From Erinaceus europaeus (lineage: Eukaryota; Chordata; Mammalia; Eulipotyphla; Erinaceidae), in assembly GCF_950295315.1 (NCBI RefSeq), contig NW_026647259.1, positions 1 through 64,000 of the forward strand: 64,000 nt of DNA, written 5' to 3'. How positions within the stretch are numbered: position 1 is the first letter of the stretch; the number at the start of each line of letters is the position of its first letter. The notes beneath the pieces are model-generated. The model saw nothing but the letters and a program-made list of their open reading frames with translations, ran no database searches and had not been told where the DNA came from. The translations under genes were made by a program, and so were the position numbers. Shown piece after piece: positions 35,085 to 46,084 of this stretch.

Positions 35085-35722
35085 CTAGCGTTTGCCCTTC
35101 TTCTGTAGCCAGTCAACAGCATCAGGTTGAGCCTGATGTAAAGTTTCGAGACCTCCTTTGAATCTGGAGAGGTGGCAGTCGTGTGGGGTCATAGTCTGTC
35201 TGTAGCCGCAGGGGCAGTTCAGGTGGTCTCTGGCTCCTCAGCGATGGAACATAGCGGCGCACCGGCCATGGCCTGTTAGATAGCGATTGAGGGCCCAATC
35301 ATAACGTGCTAGGTCAAAGCCGGGTTGACGCTTGCAGGGGTCTGTGATGAGGTGTTTGTTCTTTACCTCAGCTGACTGCCAACTCTGTTTCCAAGAGTCT
35401 GGAACAGAGAAGTTCAGGGTAGGCATAGGGGACCAGATTGGGTGAGGAGACGTCAAGCGTTGGACAGGGTGGGCGAAGATATCCGCGTATATTGGCAGGT
35501 CCGGTTGAGCATAGACGTGGGAAATGAACTTAGATGATGCCGCATCCCGACGAATATCTGGCGGGGCGATGTCTCTAAGAACTGGCAGCCATGGAACCAG
35601 GGCGGAACGGATGGTTCCAGAAATTATCCTCATGGAGGAATATAATTTGGAATCGACCAAGTGGACATGGCGGCTACGGAACCATACTGGGGCACAGTAT
35701 TCTGCAGTGGAATAGCACAACT
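35085..35722 (-). pseudogene. Jockey/I-like non-LTR retrotransposon, C-terminal ORF2 fragment
   Basis: The minus-strand frame runs from about 35722 to a TAG at 35085-35087, interrupted only by a TGA at 35238-35240. The product resembles the extreme C-terminus of reverse transcriptases annotated as 'mobile element jockey': STAEYCAPVW near the start, a WLPVLRDIAPPDIRR block, a LITDPCKRQPGFDL block, NRYLTGHGRC, then after the TGA a CPCG...QT...H...C cysteine/histidine cluster and a basic end (LQKKGKR). The family usually has Trp where the TGA stands. L1, BovB/RTE and CR1/L2 ORF2 ends do not have this block order, to my knowledge. The reverse transcriptase core is absent (5' truncation). I count roughly 29 CpGs in 638 bp, against very few in flanking DNA. 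A candidate 7-bp duplication CACAACT occurs at 35071-35077 and 35716-35722. Horizontal origin is inferred. Confidence 0.75.
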
Positions 35723-36095
35723 GAAAATGGTGAATAAGAAATCTCCATTTTCTACTTACCCAGGCCCATGGTTATTTCTCTTCTCCTCTCTTCTTCTATG
35801 AGTTCTGCTATTTTTGGTTCCTCATGTTATCATGAAGTACTTATCCTTCTGTTACTGAGTTACTTCACATTATTAGTGTCTTATAGATTCAACCATACTG
35901 CTGAACATGAAGGATCACTTCTGAAAGCTTGGATTTCATAACATGTATATGTACTTTGCACATATCGTTTATTTTAAATATTACTGTAACAAACATTAGC
36001 AGAAAATATCCTTTTGAAAATTCATTTATTTTATATAAATACACATAATCAAATAGTCTATTAATTTTTTAAAGAAGAAACACTTCAAAAATATT
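35723..36095. other. Repeat-poor non-coding sequence
   Basis: AT-rich host DNA beyond the foreign LINE. Nothing recognised. Confidence 0.4.
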
Positions 36096-36099
36096 TTCT

Positions 36100-36412
36100 T
36101 TTCTTTTTTTTAATGAAAGAGAGATACAAAGAGAAAGGTACAGTGAAAAAGAGAAAGAGACAAGATTATTATTCATCTCTGGCTTATGACGGTATTGAGG
36201 ATGGACTGGACCTGGGACCTCAGACCCACAGGCATGAAAGTATTTATATAGTCATTATCAGTTTCCCCAATCCAAAGGAACTCATTTTATAGAGGCTACA
36301 CCATTCCAGGGAAGGTGAGATGGAGGGGGAGAGAGAGAGACAAATACTTGTGAAGCTTCCTTTCTGCAGCTGGGGAGCATGTACTCAAATCCTCTTCCCT
36401 GAGTTTGGTATC
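36100..36412 (-). mobile_element. Two old SINE fragments
   Basis: SINE-B-like at 36100-36270 (CTCTGGCTTATGACGG, GACCTGGGACCTCAG) followed by a SINE-C core piece at 36290-36412 (GTGAAGCTTCCTTTCTGCAG). Confidence 0.6.
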
Positions 36413-36559
36413 AAAACAAACTGAAAAGCTCTTTTCTCAAATTATCTTCTAAAATTACCATATACCTATTCTCTAAGATGAGGGTGTTGAAATCATATCA
36501 GATTGCTATCCTCCATTGTTTTTATTTATTCTACATATAGATTTTGTTTAAAGAGTTTA

Positions 36560-36932
36560 CCCATGTCAGATCATCCCATTGTTCTCTACTCTTTCTGCAT
36601 ATGACTTAGGTTCTTTGCTCCACCCCACTTTGAAAATATAGAAACAGGCTGGGGGGGGCTCTGTATTGACCTGCCAATGTCTATGTCCAGTGGAGAAGCA
36701 ATTACAGAAGCCAGAACTCCCACTTTCTGTACCCCATAAAGAATTTGGTCCATATTCCCAGAGAGATAAAGAATAAGGAAGTTTCCAATGGAGGGGATGG
36801 GACATGTAGCTCTGGTGGTAGGAACTGTATGAAACTGTATCTCTATTACATTATAATCTTGTTAATCATTATTAAATTAGTACTAAAAAATGAAAAGACC
36901 AGAAGCACTAATAAAAATATTTTTAAAAGAAG
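36560..36932 (+). mobile_element. R-family copy
   Basis: GAAGCAATTACAGAAGCCAG, AGAGATAAAGAATAAGG, then tail TCATTATTAAATTAGTACTAAAAA. The 5' part is rearranged. Confidence 0.7.
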
Positions 36933-37054
36933 AAGGAAGTTTCCAATGGAGGGGATGGGACACAGAACTCTGGTAGTAGGAACTATATGGAATTACACCC
37001 ATATTATCTTAAAATCTTGTAAGTCATTATTAAATTATTAATAAAATTAAAAAT
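36933..37054 (+). mobile_element. Second R-family 3' end in tandem
   Basis: AAGGAAGTTTCCAATGGAGG, first seen at 36775, recurs 158 bp later and again runs to the tail TTATTAAATTATTAATAAAA. Confidence 0.75.
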
Positions 37055-37089
37055 ATTTAGTTTCTGTAGTGTATTTACTACTATTTTTT

Positions 37090-37225
37090 TGTCACAAGTA
37101 TTATCATTGAGGTTTGGTGCCTGCCTGATGCCTTCATTGCTCCTGCCAGCTTCCCTCTCTTTTATTTATTTTGATAAAATTGGGAAAACAGAGAAAGATA
37201 CACAAGCACAGACACACACACACAC

Positions 37226-37259
<34 letters not shown>

Positions 37260-37398
37260 GAAGGGAGAGAGAGAGAAAGAGAGGCACTACTCTAACATTT
37301 TTGTAACTCCCACACAAAGGTAGGAAAGGGGGTTTGAATTCCTGTCCTTAGAATGATAGCATGTGAGCTCTACTGGGTGTGCTGCCATTCAGCCTGTT
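37090..37398 (-). mobile_element. Old SINE with internal (CA)n/(GA)n
   Basis: AGTATTATCATTGAGGTTTGG distal block, then CA and GA tracts at 37205-37285 where the GACAGAGAGAAAT region should be, then an antisense head. Confidence 0.6.
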
Positions 37399-37474
37399 TT
37401 CTTCTTTTTTCCCCTTCCTTTCCTCCCTCCCTTTTCCCTTCCTTCTTTATTTCTTCTTCCTTTATTTCCTTCCT

Positions 37475-37690
37475 TTTATTTTTTATTATCTTTATTTATT
37501 TATCAGATAGAGACAGCCAGAAATCGAGAGGGAAGGGGGTGATAGAGAGGGAGAGAGACAGAAAGACACCTGCAGCCCTGTTTCAACACTTGTGAAGCTT
37601 TCCCTTGCAGGTGGGGAGTGGAGGCTTGAACCTGGGTCCTTGCACATTGCAACATGTGTGCTCAACCAGGTGCAGCACCATACAGTAGCC
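37475..37690 (-). mobile_element. SINE-C copy
   Basis: TTTATTTATTTATCAGATAG tail, CACCTGCAGCCC, GTGAAGCTTTCCC and antisense head. A (CT)n tract follows at 37732-37785. Confidence 0.8.
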
Positions 37691-37732
37691 TATTTCTTTC
37701 TTTTTCTTCTTCCTCTTAATCTCCTCTATTTC

Positions 37733-37771
<39 letters not shown>

Positions 37772-37861
37772 ATTTTTCTCTCTCTTAGTGTGGAGCAAGG
37801 GAATAGTCCTAGACTCTCTCTCATACAAGGTATATACTCTACTTCGGATTAATATTTATAG

Positions 37862-38036
37862 TATTTTTATTTATTTTACTTTTTATGAAAGAGAAAAAAA
37901 TCAAGACCACCACTCAGCAGTCATAAGGTTTTACTTATTCTGTCTCTTTGGCTCTCTCATGTGGTGCCAGGAATAGAGCATTGACCTGACACATATACAG
38001 CACATGCTCTAATGCTAAGCAACATGTCCAACACTC
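37862..38036 (-). mobile_element. Old SINE-B-like copy
   Basis: ATGAAAGAGAAAAAAATCAAG..CCACCACTCAGCAG and CATGTGGTGCCAGGAATAG. Strongly diverged. Confidence 0.45.
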
Positions 38037-38860
38037 TCAATATTTCTGTAGTGAACTTTTCAATGACTTGCTAACAAACCATTTCCTAGGTCTTGTTGCT
38101 GTCTCCTCCAATTAAGTTAATACAGGATTTGCCAAACCAAACAAGGCATCTTGTAAGCGTGAAAAAGAGGTGTTACTAAACATTGTACTCAGAAAGGGGG
38201 CATTAACAAGAACTCTCCCCAGCCAACTAGAACATATGGACATCCCTCTAATTTGTCCTAGTTGGCTGTCAGAATGTGCTTTCCAAGAAACTTGTCTGAC
38301 CCTGTCCCTTCCCAACCACACAATGTGTCTAAGGGGGAAAGCACGTAGCCCTCAAATTATTGGAGTATTTTGCTCTGTTTGACTGGGTTTCCTTTTATAA
38401 GTCAATCAAGTAGATGTTTTCATCTTTTGTTGTTTGAGGCAAATTCTAGCAAGCAGAAATCTTTGGCTTAGATCATGTCAAAATAACATTAAAAAAAAGG
38501 TTTGGGGTTTACCAAGCTTAGAACAGTCTGACATAATGAACACATTACACCAGACAGTTAGTTCCACTCAGTGAACAAGCAATAACTCAGCCTTCAGTCT
38601 TAGCTGTCATCTCTCCACTACTGTGGGATCAGTATTTAACTAACTCAGTCAAATAGCAGCTTAGTAGATGAGTGAACTGGGCTAATGAAACTAGTAATCC
38701 CTATGAGACATATTAACATTTTTGGCTTCCGTTTTCTGCTTTTCAGAGAAAGTAAGAACCAAAGATATTTTTCCTGACAAGGACATATTTACATTATACA
38801 GTCCAAAAAGATGTCCCTTCTTAAAGTATCCTGTGGACATGAGACATTCAATTTAAATAT
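38037..38860. other. Unique non-coding sequence
   Basis: Two short overlapping frames at 38112-38382 on opposite strands. Neither has a recognisable domain. No repeat identified. Confidence 0.45.
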
Positions 38861-38861
38861 T

Positions 38862-39043
38862 TTATCTATTGACTAGATATAGAAAGAGATAAATTGAGAA
38901 GAAAGGGGGAAATAGAAAGACATCTTCAGCACTGGTTCACTGCTCTTAAAGCCCTCCTACTACAGGTGGATACCAAAGGCTTGTATCCAGGGTCTTGAAC
39001 ATGGTGACCCATGCGCTCAACCATGTGCACCACTACCTAGTCC
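38862..39043 (-). mobile_element. SINE-C copy, old
   Basis: TTTTATCTATTGACTAGATA tail region and antisense head CACCACTACCTAGTCC. Confidence 0.65.
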
Positions 39044-39140
39044 ACTAGCTATTCTTTTAATTCACTTGTAATCTTTCTTCAGTATTGGAATGCCCATTCT
39101 CTAAGAAATTTATATTCATTACATAAACAAGTAGCAAAAA

Positions 39141-39595
39141 AGAATAGTAAAAAGAAAGGGCCCAGGAGGTGGTGCACCTGGTAATGTGCTAATGCGTAAG
39201 ACCTGGGTTCAAGCCCTGGTCCCCACCTGCAGCAGAGAAGCTTCATGAGTGGTGAAGCAGTGCTAAAGATGTCTCACTGTCTCTCTACCTCCCTATCTCC
39301 CTTCCCTATAAATTCCTCTCTGTCTTATCAAAGGATTAATTAATTAATTAAATGTTTTAAAATAGCTGGATAGATAGCATAATGGTTATGCAAAGAGACT
39401 CTCATGTCTGAGGCTCTGAATTCCCAGGTTCTGTCCCCTGCAATACACTGAAAAGTGCTCTGATTAAAAGAAGAAGAAGAAAGAGGAGGAGAAGAAGAAG
39501 AAAAGAAGAAGAAGAAGAAGAAGAAGAAGAAGAAGAAGAAGAAGAAGAAGAAGAAGAAGAAGAAGAAGAAGAAGAAGAAGAACCAGAATAGTAAA
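39141..39595 (+). mobile_element. SINE-C plus SINE-B dimer with (AAG)n tail
   Basis: SINE-C (about 39155-39360) then SINE-B (about 39361-39470), same strand, then (AAG)n to 39582. AGAATAGTAAA at 39141-39151 is repeated at 39585-39595 and encloses the whole composite. The AAG tract makes a long poly-Ser frame on the minus strand, which is not a gene. Confidence 0.85.
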
Positions 39596-39944
39596 GGACG
39601 AAAAAATGTCCATTCATCGACCTTGTATATAAATCATATTAATTTGGTGCACATTCTTCATTGTGTGCTATGTGAATGAGTATATATCCACATGTGACCA
39701 AAAGAGGGACAAGTTAAGCTAAAGCATAACTTTCTGTATCACTCAGTAACTAAAGGTTATTATTTATATCAGTAAGCATATCCTATTGTATACTTGTTCC
39801 ATTCTTTGTTACTATTTATGAAAGTGTCCAGTGATTCTCTTTGAATATGCATAACATACACACTTATACACATGTGTAATTCTCAATTTTGTTATTACTT
39901 CTTTATATCTAATGTAGCTTTCATTTTATATTTTTCTTTTGTTT

Positions 39945-40140
39945 CTTTTTTCTGTTTTTATTGGAGTGTTTAGCTTAGTGGTTTATAGTCAGCTGTAAGT
40001 ACAGTTGTTGGTACATGTGTAAAATTTCTCAGTTTTTGCAAAACACTCTAACCCTCCATCTATGATCTCTCTTATACCATTATGCATCTGGAATTGAAAG
40101 CCCTACCCTACCCCATTCCTTTACTTCTTTGAAAGAGACC
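39945..40140 (-). mobile_element. LINE/R tail fragment, antisense
   Basis: Same family as 20180-20280: GGTTTATAGTCAGCTG, GTTGGTACATGTGTA, TTTCTCAGTTTTTGC. Confidence 0.45.
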
Positions 40141-40830
40141 AGAGCACCTCTTTACATGCACCTCTAGGGACTAAATCTAGATAAGTCACCTTCCTATTTT
40201 CCCAGCCACCTTTAGTTTATTTCTGTAGAATTAACTTTTATTTGAGGATTTGAACAGCTTTTGATTTATGCTACTTGATGAACCTTGTGTAGTTAATATT
40301 TATATCTGTTGCTAAGCCTAAAAGCTGCAGCATCATATCTGGCAACATCACTGTCTCCCCTTGCTCATTCTGCCCCAGCCATACGTCCCTGTGTATATTT
40401 TACTTCATTCACACTGTGGGACAGTCTCAGAATATATGAAAAGCAGAAAAACATGTATCAAGTCTCTGATGCAATGAATGTATCTGTCCTAGTGTACTGA
40501 AAATTTCTAATAATAAAATCCTTTCTTACTCTATTTTAAAATGTTTCAAACTTCATAAAGTTACAATATATGTATATGTTATTAACTTAGTTTTCTGAAT
40601 TGCTTATTCTGTATCTCTCTAAATCATATCCAGTAAAATCAAAGAGAATGAAATGAAGAAGAAACAGTCACTCAATAGAAATATCTGCATGTCACCACAG
40701 GAAATACATTCATTTGTTTGCTGATATGTATTATTAGAATCTTGGGCTTAATGTAATTAATCCCAATTAACTAATTATATAATCTTAATTTCATCAATTT
40801 TACCTTTCTCTAATTAAGAGTCTTGTGTTG
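40141..40830. other. Repeat-poor non-coding sequence
   Basis: A 63-codon plus-strand frame at 40309 has no recognisable domain. Nothing else seen. Confidence 0.4.
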
Positions 40831-40831
40831 G

Positions 40832-41250
40832 GGCTGATAGTGGTGGTGCACTTAGTTGAACACACACATCATCATGTGCAAGGACTGGGGTTTGAACCCT
40901 TATTCTTCACCTACAGTGGTAAAGCAGTTCAAGCAGGTATCTCTCTTGCCTCATCCCCTCTCAATTTCTCTTTGTCCTATAAAATAAAATAGAATAATAG
41001 ATAAGAAAATGAAAAGAAAGGAAAGGAAAGGGAAGGGAAGGGAAGGGAAGGGAAGGGAAGGGAAGGGAAGGGAAGGAAAGGAAAGGAAAGGAAAGGAAAG
41101 GAAAGGAAAGGAAAGGAAAGGAAAGGAAAGGAAAGGAAAGGAAAGGAAAGGAAAAATATAGAATAAGAAAGGAAAGAAAATGGCCACCAGGACTGGTGGA
41201 TTCATAATACCCTCAGAGGTAATCCTGGTGGCAATAAAATAATAAAAACT
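40832..41250 (+). mobile_element. SINE with internal pentamer array
   Basis: SINE head and core, then (GGGAA)n turning into (GGAAA)n at about 41012-41154 in the A-tail, then the distal block GGTGGATTCATAATACC..GGTAATCCTGGTGGC. Confidence 0.8.
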
Positions 41251-41270
41251 AGTTTTGTGCTATTTCTTTC

Positions 41271-41540
41271 TTTTTTTTTAATGGTGAAAAGAGAGGAGTT
41301 TTATTACACTAGTGGGCAAGAGAACTGAATCTCTTCAGAAAGTTTCTCTGCCCCAAACAAAGGAACAGAACAGCTTAGATAGCATTTTTCAGCAGGTTAC
41401 AGAGTGACAGAGGCTACTTAACACAGCACTGATGGGAGACCTGAAGAGTTCCTTAGAGTACCTACCATCCAGCAGCGTGGGAAACAGAAAGATCTTCAGC
41501 CCTGCTGCAACTACCATCACAAGCTTGTTGCCCTGTGCAA
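41271..41540 (-). mobile_element. Retroposed 3' end or LTR piece, unidentified
   Basis: On the minus strand AATAAA (41300-41305) is followed ~20 nt later by an A-run (41271-41279), as in a processed transcript end or an LTR R region. The upstream ~230 bp is not recognisable as a known gene. Confidence 0.35.
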
Positions 41541-41752
41541 CAGAATCTTAAGGAATCACCACTAGGGATAAATGCATTATCTCCTCTTCCCTGTGATCTG
41601 TGCTGTCTCAATTGTTTTGGCCTTTCTATTCACTGTACTGTAGGCTATGACCTCAACAGATTAGAGCCGTATAGAGAGACTCCTACTAGTCTTTTACTAT
41701 TCCATGGGCATAAGAAATCTCCTATCTGGTGTGTTAATTCATTCCTTTATGC

Positions 41753-41889
41753 TTCTCAATGACTTAGTCAAAATTGTTGCACTTAATTGTGTTTATAATA
41801 CTAGTGATTAAGAGAAAAGGTTTCTCAATGACTTAGTCAAAATTGTTGCACTTAATTGTATTTATGATACTAGTGATTAAAGGAAAAGG
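41753..41889 (+). repeat. Tandem duplication, 69-bp unit
   Basis: TTCTCAATGACTTAGTCAAA begins at 41753 and again at 41822. The units differ at a few bases only, so the duplication is fairly recent. Confidence 0.9.
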
Positions 41890-44315
41890 TAAAAGTCTCT
41901 ATGACACCTACTGTTATACATGCGTACACTTTGTTCTTCTTAGTGTCCTGATTCAGAGAGACAAGGGACTTTCCCATTCATAATAAATGGTCAAAAGAAG
42001 AAGGTGATGAGAAAAAAATTTCAAAAATTTTATCCTCTAGATATGCTTAAGTGCTACTTCTTTTTGTCAATCCTTCCATCATATCTTTGATATCTTACTC
42101 TTTCTCTCAAATACTTTTCTCTGCAAAATTTACTAGTGATTTCAAAATGCTTACCTTGACAGACTTCTCCAAGTTTTCACCCAGTATCTGAAGTTGAACA
42201 TCCAGAAAATAAAACATTCTCCATTTGGGGTTCTGTTGGAATAGAATTCTTTCTCTCCCCAGATTATTATAGTCCTTCTAATCTCTATCCCTCTTATGTC
42301 TCCACATACTGAGCTCCATATAAACAACCTCTTGTCTTCCTCCTCTGTCCTCTGCACTCATTTCTTATCTGAGTTCATTCACCCTAAGGATTTGTCACCT
42401 CTGCCGCACTGAAAACTTAATCTCAAAATTCATCTCTATCCTTTTACTCATCCATCTATACCACATTAAAAAGAAAGGAAGGAAGAAACTTACTGATGTT
42501 ATCTGCATTTATAGGACTATCTGATCTCAAGATCAATACAACTAAAATTGAGTTCCATAGCTCTTCTCTTTCCCTGTCATCTCATTTCTTCTCATGTCTT
42601 GGGCATTATCTCTCTGACAGTAAAACAGCAATATAAAAGAAAAACTCACCAGTAGGAAGTTGAGGTCATTATCTTTCCTCGAAAGAAGTTATCATTGTCA
42701 TCTTCTTTGTATCTTCAGTATGTTGGGTTGTTGGATAAATGTTGACATATTTTTGCATAGAAAAACATAGAAAGCTACATCATGACTTTTACAACAATCC
42801 AATATATACTAACATGCTTCTGCATATGTGGTGACTCAAACACTATTCTTCCATTTTTTTCATTGTCCAAATGCCCTCTATTTCTTGTGCTTTCTTTCTC
42901 TTGTTTTCCTTGCAACTTATCACAGAGAAATATCATTCAGTCTTTAAGGCTCAGATCAAATTTAATTCAAACTTCTCAGTGGAATTACATTTACCTGAAA
43001 CACCTATGCATTTCTTTCACACTGGAAAATATTTGTTGGGTAGTGATACATATATATCTAGAAGTTCCTGGAATGCTGGATTCAGGTCTGACTCTCTTGT
43101 TTTAGTCTTCTATAATATTCTGATGATTATCAATAAATATTGCTTTAATGAAATAAGGTAGAGTGTTCTAGGAACTAACTACAGAATAATTAGACTGATT
43201 CTTATACATTTTGGAGCTTTCTCCTCCTTATTACCTGTAAGTAAACATTAATGATGAACATAAGCATAGGTGATAATATAAGAAAGATGATAGATTAGCC
43301 AAAGAGTCAGGCAAACATTCATATGCCATTAACTATTTTTTAAGTAGTTGTTCCTTGAGTTATGGGACAAGCTGACACTGAAGGGATTTACACAAATAAG
43401 AATGTAGCATACATAAGAACAGAGAGTACCTGACCAAACTGACAAACTTAGTTTGAATATCTGAAGCCAGAGCCTTCCAAGGTATTTGTTCACTCTTCCA
43501 GATCACTGGAAGGAGGAGCTCTGGTGACAAGCTGGAAGTCCTGTCTTAGCTGCTAATATGAAACATTCCCAATTCCAGAATTCTAAGTAGATATTCTTCT
43601 GACACTGTTCTCCTTAGAACAGACTCCAGCTAACTGTGGAGTCAATTGCTTTCTTCTTTCACCCATTGCTGGGGTTCCCAAAGATCCCATTTAGCAAATT
43701 CCTCCCCTGCCTCTCCTTCCAAGATTATGTAAGATGACTTCATCTTCTATATTTGACCAATGATTAAGAGAGTGGGAGAATAAAGAGTGTAACAATTTTA
43801 ACTCAAATTTCTACAAGTACATACATTTTTTTACATCAAAAATATACCCTCGGACATACCAAGAGCATCTCCCCTTTCAACCCTGGATTCTTGACTGTTT
43901 CCTGGCAACCTGGCATCTGCCATTGTCAGTGCCTTGGCTTATGGTAGTGCAAGGGCTTGATAATTTTAAATTTAGCAGTCAACTCTTAGTTTTCTTATGG
44001 TGGAAACTGGCAAGCTTCAGAATAGATTGAGTTTTACTTGCTCTGAAAAGTGAGAGCATAATGTTATGACTTTGTGTTAGGCCGACTTCATTACTTAAAG
44101 TTTGTTTATATCTGGTGCTTTATCTTGAGGAAAATAGGACTGCCTTTGTATTCACTGAGGTCAGTGAGATACCAGAGGTCAAGGAGAAGTCTGACAAAAC
44201 AAACAAACAAACAAAAAACTTCTATTTTGGTAACTTCTTTGAAAAGGTAGGAAATACAGCTTCTTGAATGGAGTTTATTTTTAAAAAAGCATATGAGAAA
44301 CTGGAGAGTTTTTCT
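41890..44315. other. Longest repeat-poor stretch
   Basis: About 2.4 kb without lineage-specific repeats. About 42925-43160 (AAGGCTCAGATCAAATTTAA..ATTATCAATAAATATT) may be an ancient L2-type remnant. The 107-codon and 96-codon plus-strand frames over it lack known domains. If a host regulatory element exists in the window, this is a reasonable place, but nothing in the sequence shows it. Confidence 0.4.
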
Positions 44316-44319
44316 AGAA

Positions 44320-44435
44320 TTATTTGTTCAGTAAATAGGTTTTGTTGGAGTTCTATTGTATGCCACATGTTGCATTTCTTGTTGGTCAGCAAGGCAGATA
44401 ACGGCTCTACTTTCTTGTAGTTTTGGAATGAATAA
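44320..44435 (+). mobile_element. Possible L2 remnant
   Basis: TTCAGTAAATAGGTTTTGTTGG..TATGCCACATGTTGC..GGTCAGCAAGGCAGATAAC follows L2 end order at low identity. Confidence 0.4.
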
Positions 44436-44624
44436 GTGGAAATAGTTCTTTGGGGGTAATTTTAGACATTTGTGATATATCCTGCTCTTCCTTCCAACAA
44501 ACTGTGTATTTCACATGTAGGTTTCTGTCAAGGTGACTAAATATTTGCCGGCATGAAAGAGGAATTGATCTGATGGGAGTAATCTATGAAGCTGATGGAT
44601 AAAACAATAACAGTTATAGTAGCA

Positions 44625-44790
44625 ATAAATCACTGAATGCTTTTCATGTACTAGATACTGCTAGGTAGTATCTATGGATTACTGAATTTAACCTAACAAC
44701 CTCATACAGTATATATGTTGGAATTATCTCCATTTTTTTAAACAAGAAAATAAAAATGAAGTTGTATGCAATTTGTTTGCTTTAGAGGAA
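44625..44790 (+). mobile_element. MIR remnant
   Basis: TCACTGAATGCTTTTCATG..CTAGATACTGCTAGG..TTTAACCTAACAACCTC..ATTATCTCCATTTTTTTAAA is MIR-like in order and spacing. Confidence 0.55.
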
Positions 44791-44794
44791 TTAT

Positions 44795-46080
44795 AGTGTA
44801 TAAATAAACCCAAGGTCAAGTCTAATGAGTCAGACTCTGAAATGTCAGCCTTAACCCCCCAAAGATCCCTAGCTTCCACCAGATTCTTCCTAAGCATCCA
44901 TTTGTGTAGCAGCAGTCTGCCTAGTCACACTTTTTCACATGAACTGATATGACATGAAGTGACAATATAGCTGAAAGGTCTGAAAAGCTCAATCACCACT
45001 ATGGGGAGTTAAACCTCTCATGGAGTTATTGTTGTTAGTTTTGCCTAGTGTTGTCTTTTTGTTGTTTTCCAATGCTTTTCTGTGGAGTCTCTGATTAAGA
45101 GTCTTAACATCTGAAAAACAGGCATATACCTAAAACCTAATCAATATAACCCAATTAGAAGGAGAAAAATTACAATCTCAATAATTTTCCCCATCAAGTA
45201 AACACTCTATTTCAAATAGAAGAAAGCTCACCAATAATAGCAGCTTAGAAATGGCTCCAAATTAATTTATGGAAATGAAACTATGTTTGAAAAAACACTA
45301 AGTCATGTTCAAAAAGATGTAATGTATAACTCCTGTGTGTGTGTGTGTATGTGTGTGTGCGTGTGCGCGCATGTGTGCATGTGTATGTATGTTTAATTGC
45401 ATGAATCAAGTTAGCGCCCTCAATATTAAGTTATTCAATTAGGCAGCATGAGATTAAGCCTATAAAATGTGTTAATGTGACGCATCATTTCACAAATGGA
45501 GTTTTAGGATGACTTGTTGGAATTATCCAATATGGCAGAAATATCTATTGACTTTTACTGCAGCTTGTCTTAAAATCGAGGTTGAAATCAACTAGTTTAA
45601 GGAAGAAGTTTAATAGGGATAGTAAGAAGTTGATGTTTTTGAGCAGCAGTTTTCACCTTTGTGATGAGCTTTCTAACTTTCTTAGACTCTCTTTTGGCAT
45701 AAAAAGCTGTTTCAGTTACTGAATCATTTGGTGGTACTTTATGACATTTGCTGAGTTCTAGTCTGGTGTATGAGCTATGCTCTAAGGAAATACATTTTAT
45801 GAAGTGTATTTATTATGCCTTATGTGTTATATACCATTTTATTCATATATTATTTACTATTTTTTTAACATTGGAAGCAATATATGCTCAGTATTTGGAA
45901 CACGAGTTAAGTTGGAATCTGCACATATGAAATGTTGCCCAACTATATGAATGATGTTTAATTAACAAGTACTGCACTTATTATATTAAATGAATAAATT
46001 AAATTCATATTTTAATATCTCCATAGAAAACATAACTAGGAGTAAGCATCCAATAAATAAAATTGTTTGTACATTTAATA
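44795..46080. other. Repeat-poor sequence with degenerate (TG)n
   Basis: A TG/CG/CA alternating tract lies at about 45332-45392. No gene or nameable repeat otherwise. Confidence 0.45.
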
Positions 46081-46084
46081 TTGT

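Noticed and set aside
35085..35722. Foreign LINE as BovB/RTE or CR1/L2
   Set aside because: The C-terminal blocks (AEYCAPVW, WLPVLRDIAPP, cysteine cluster) fit jockey/I-type elements and not the ends of those families as I know them.
39402..39617. Minus-strand poly-Ser frame
   Set aside because: Translation of the (AAG)n microsatellite in a SINE tail; not a gene.
40951..41205. Phe/Leu/Ser/Pro repeat protein on the minus strand
   Set aside because: Pentamer microsatellite; the period of five bases gives repeats in all frames.
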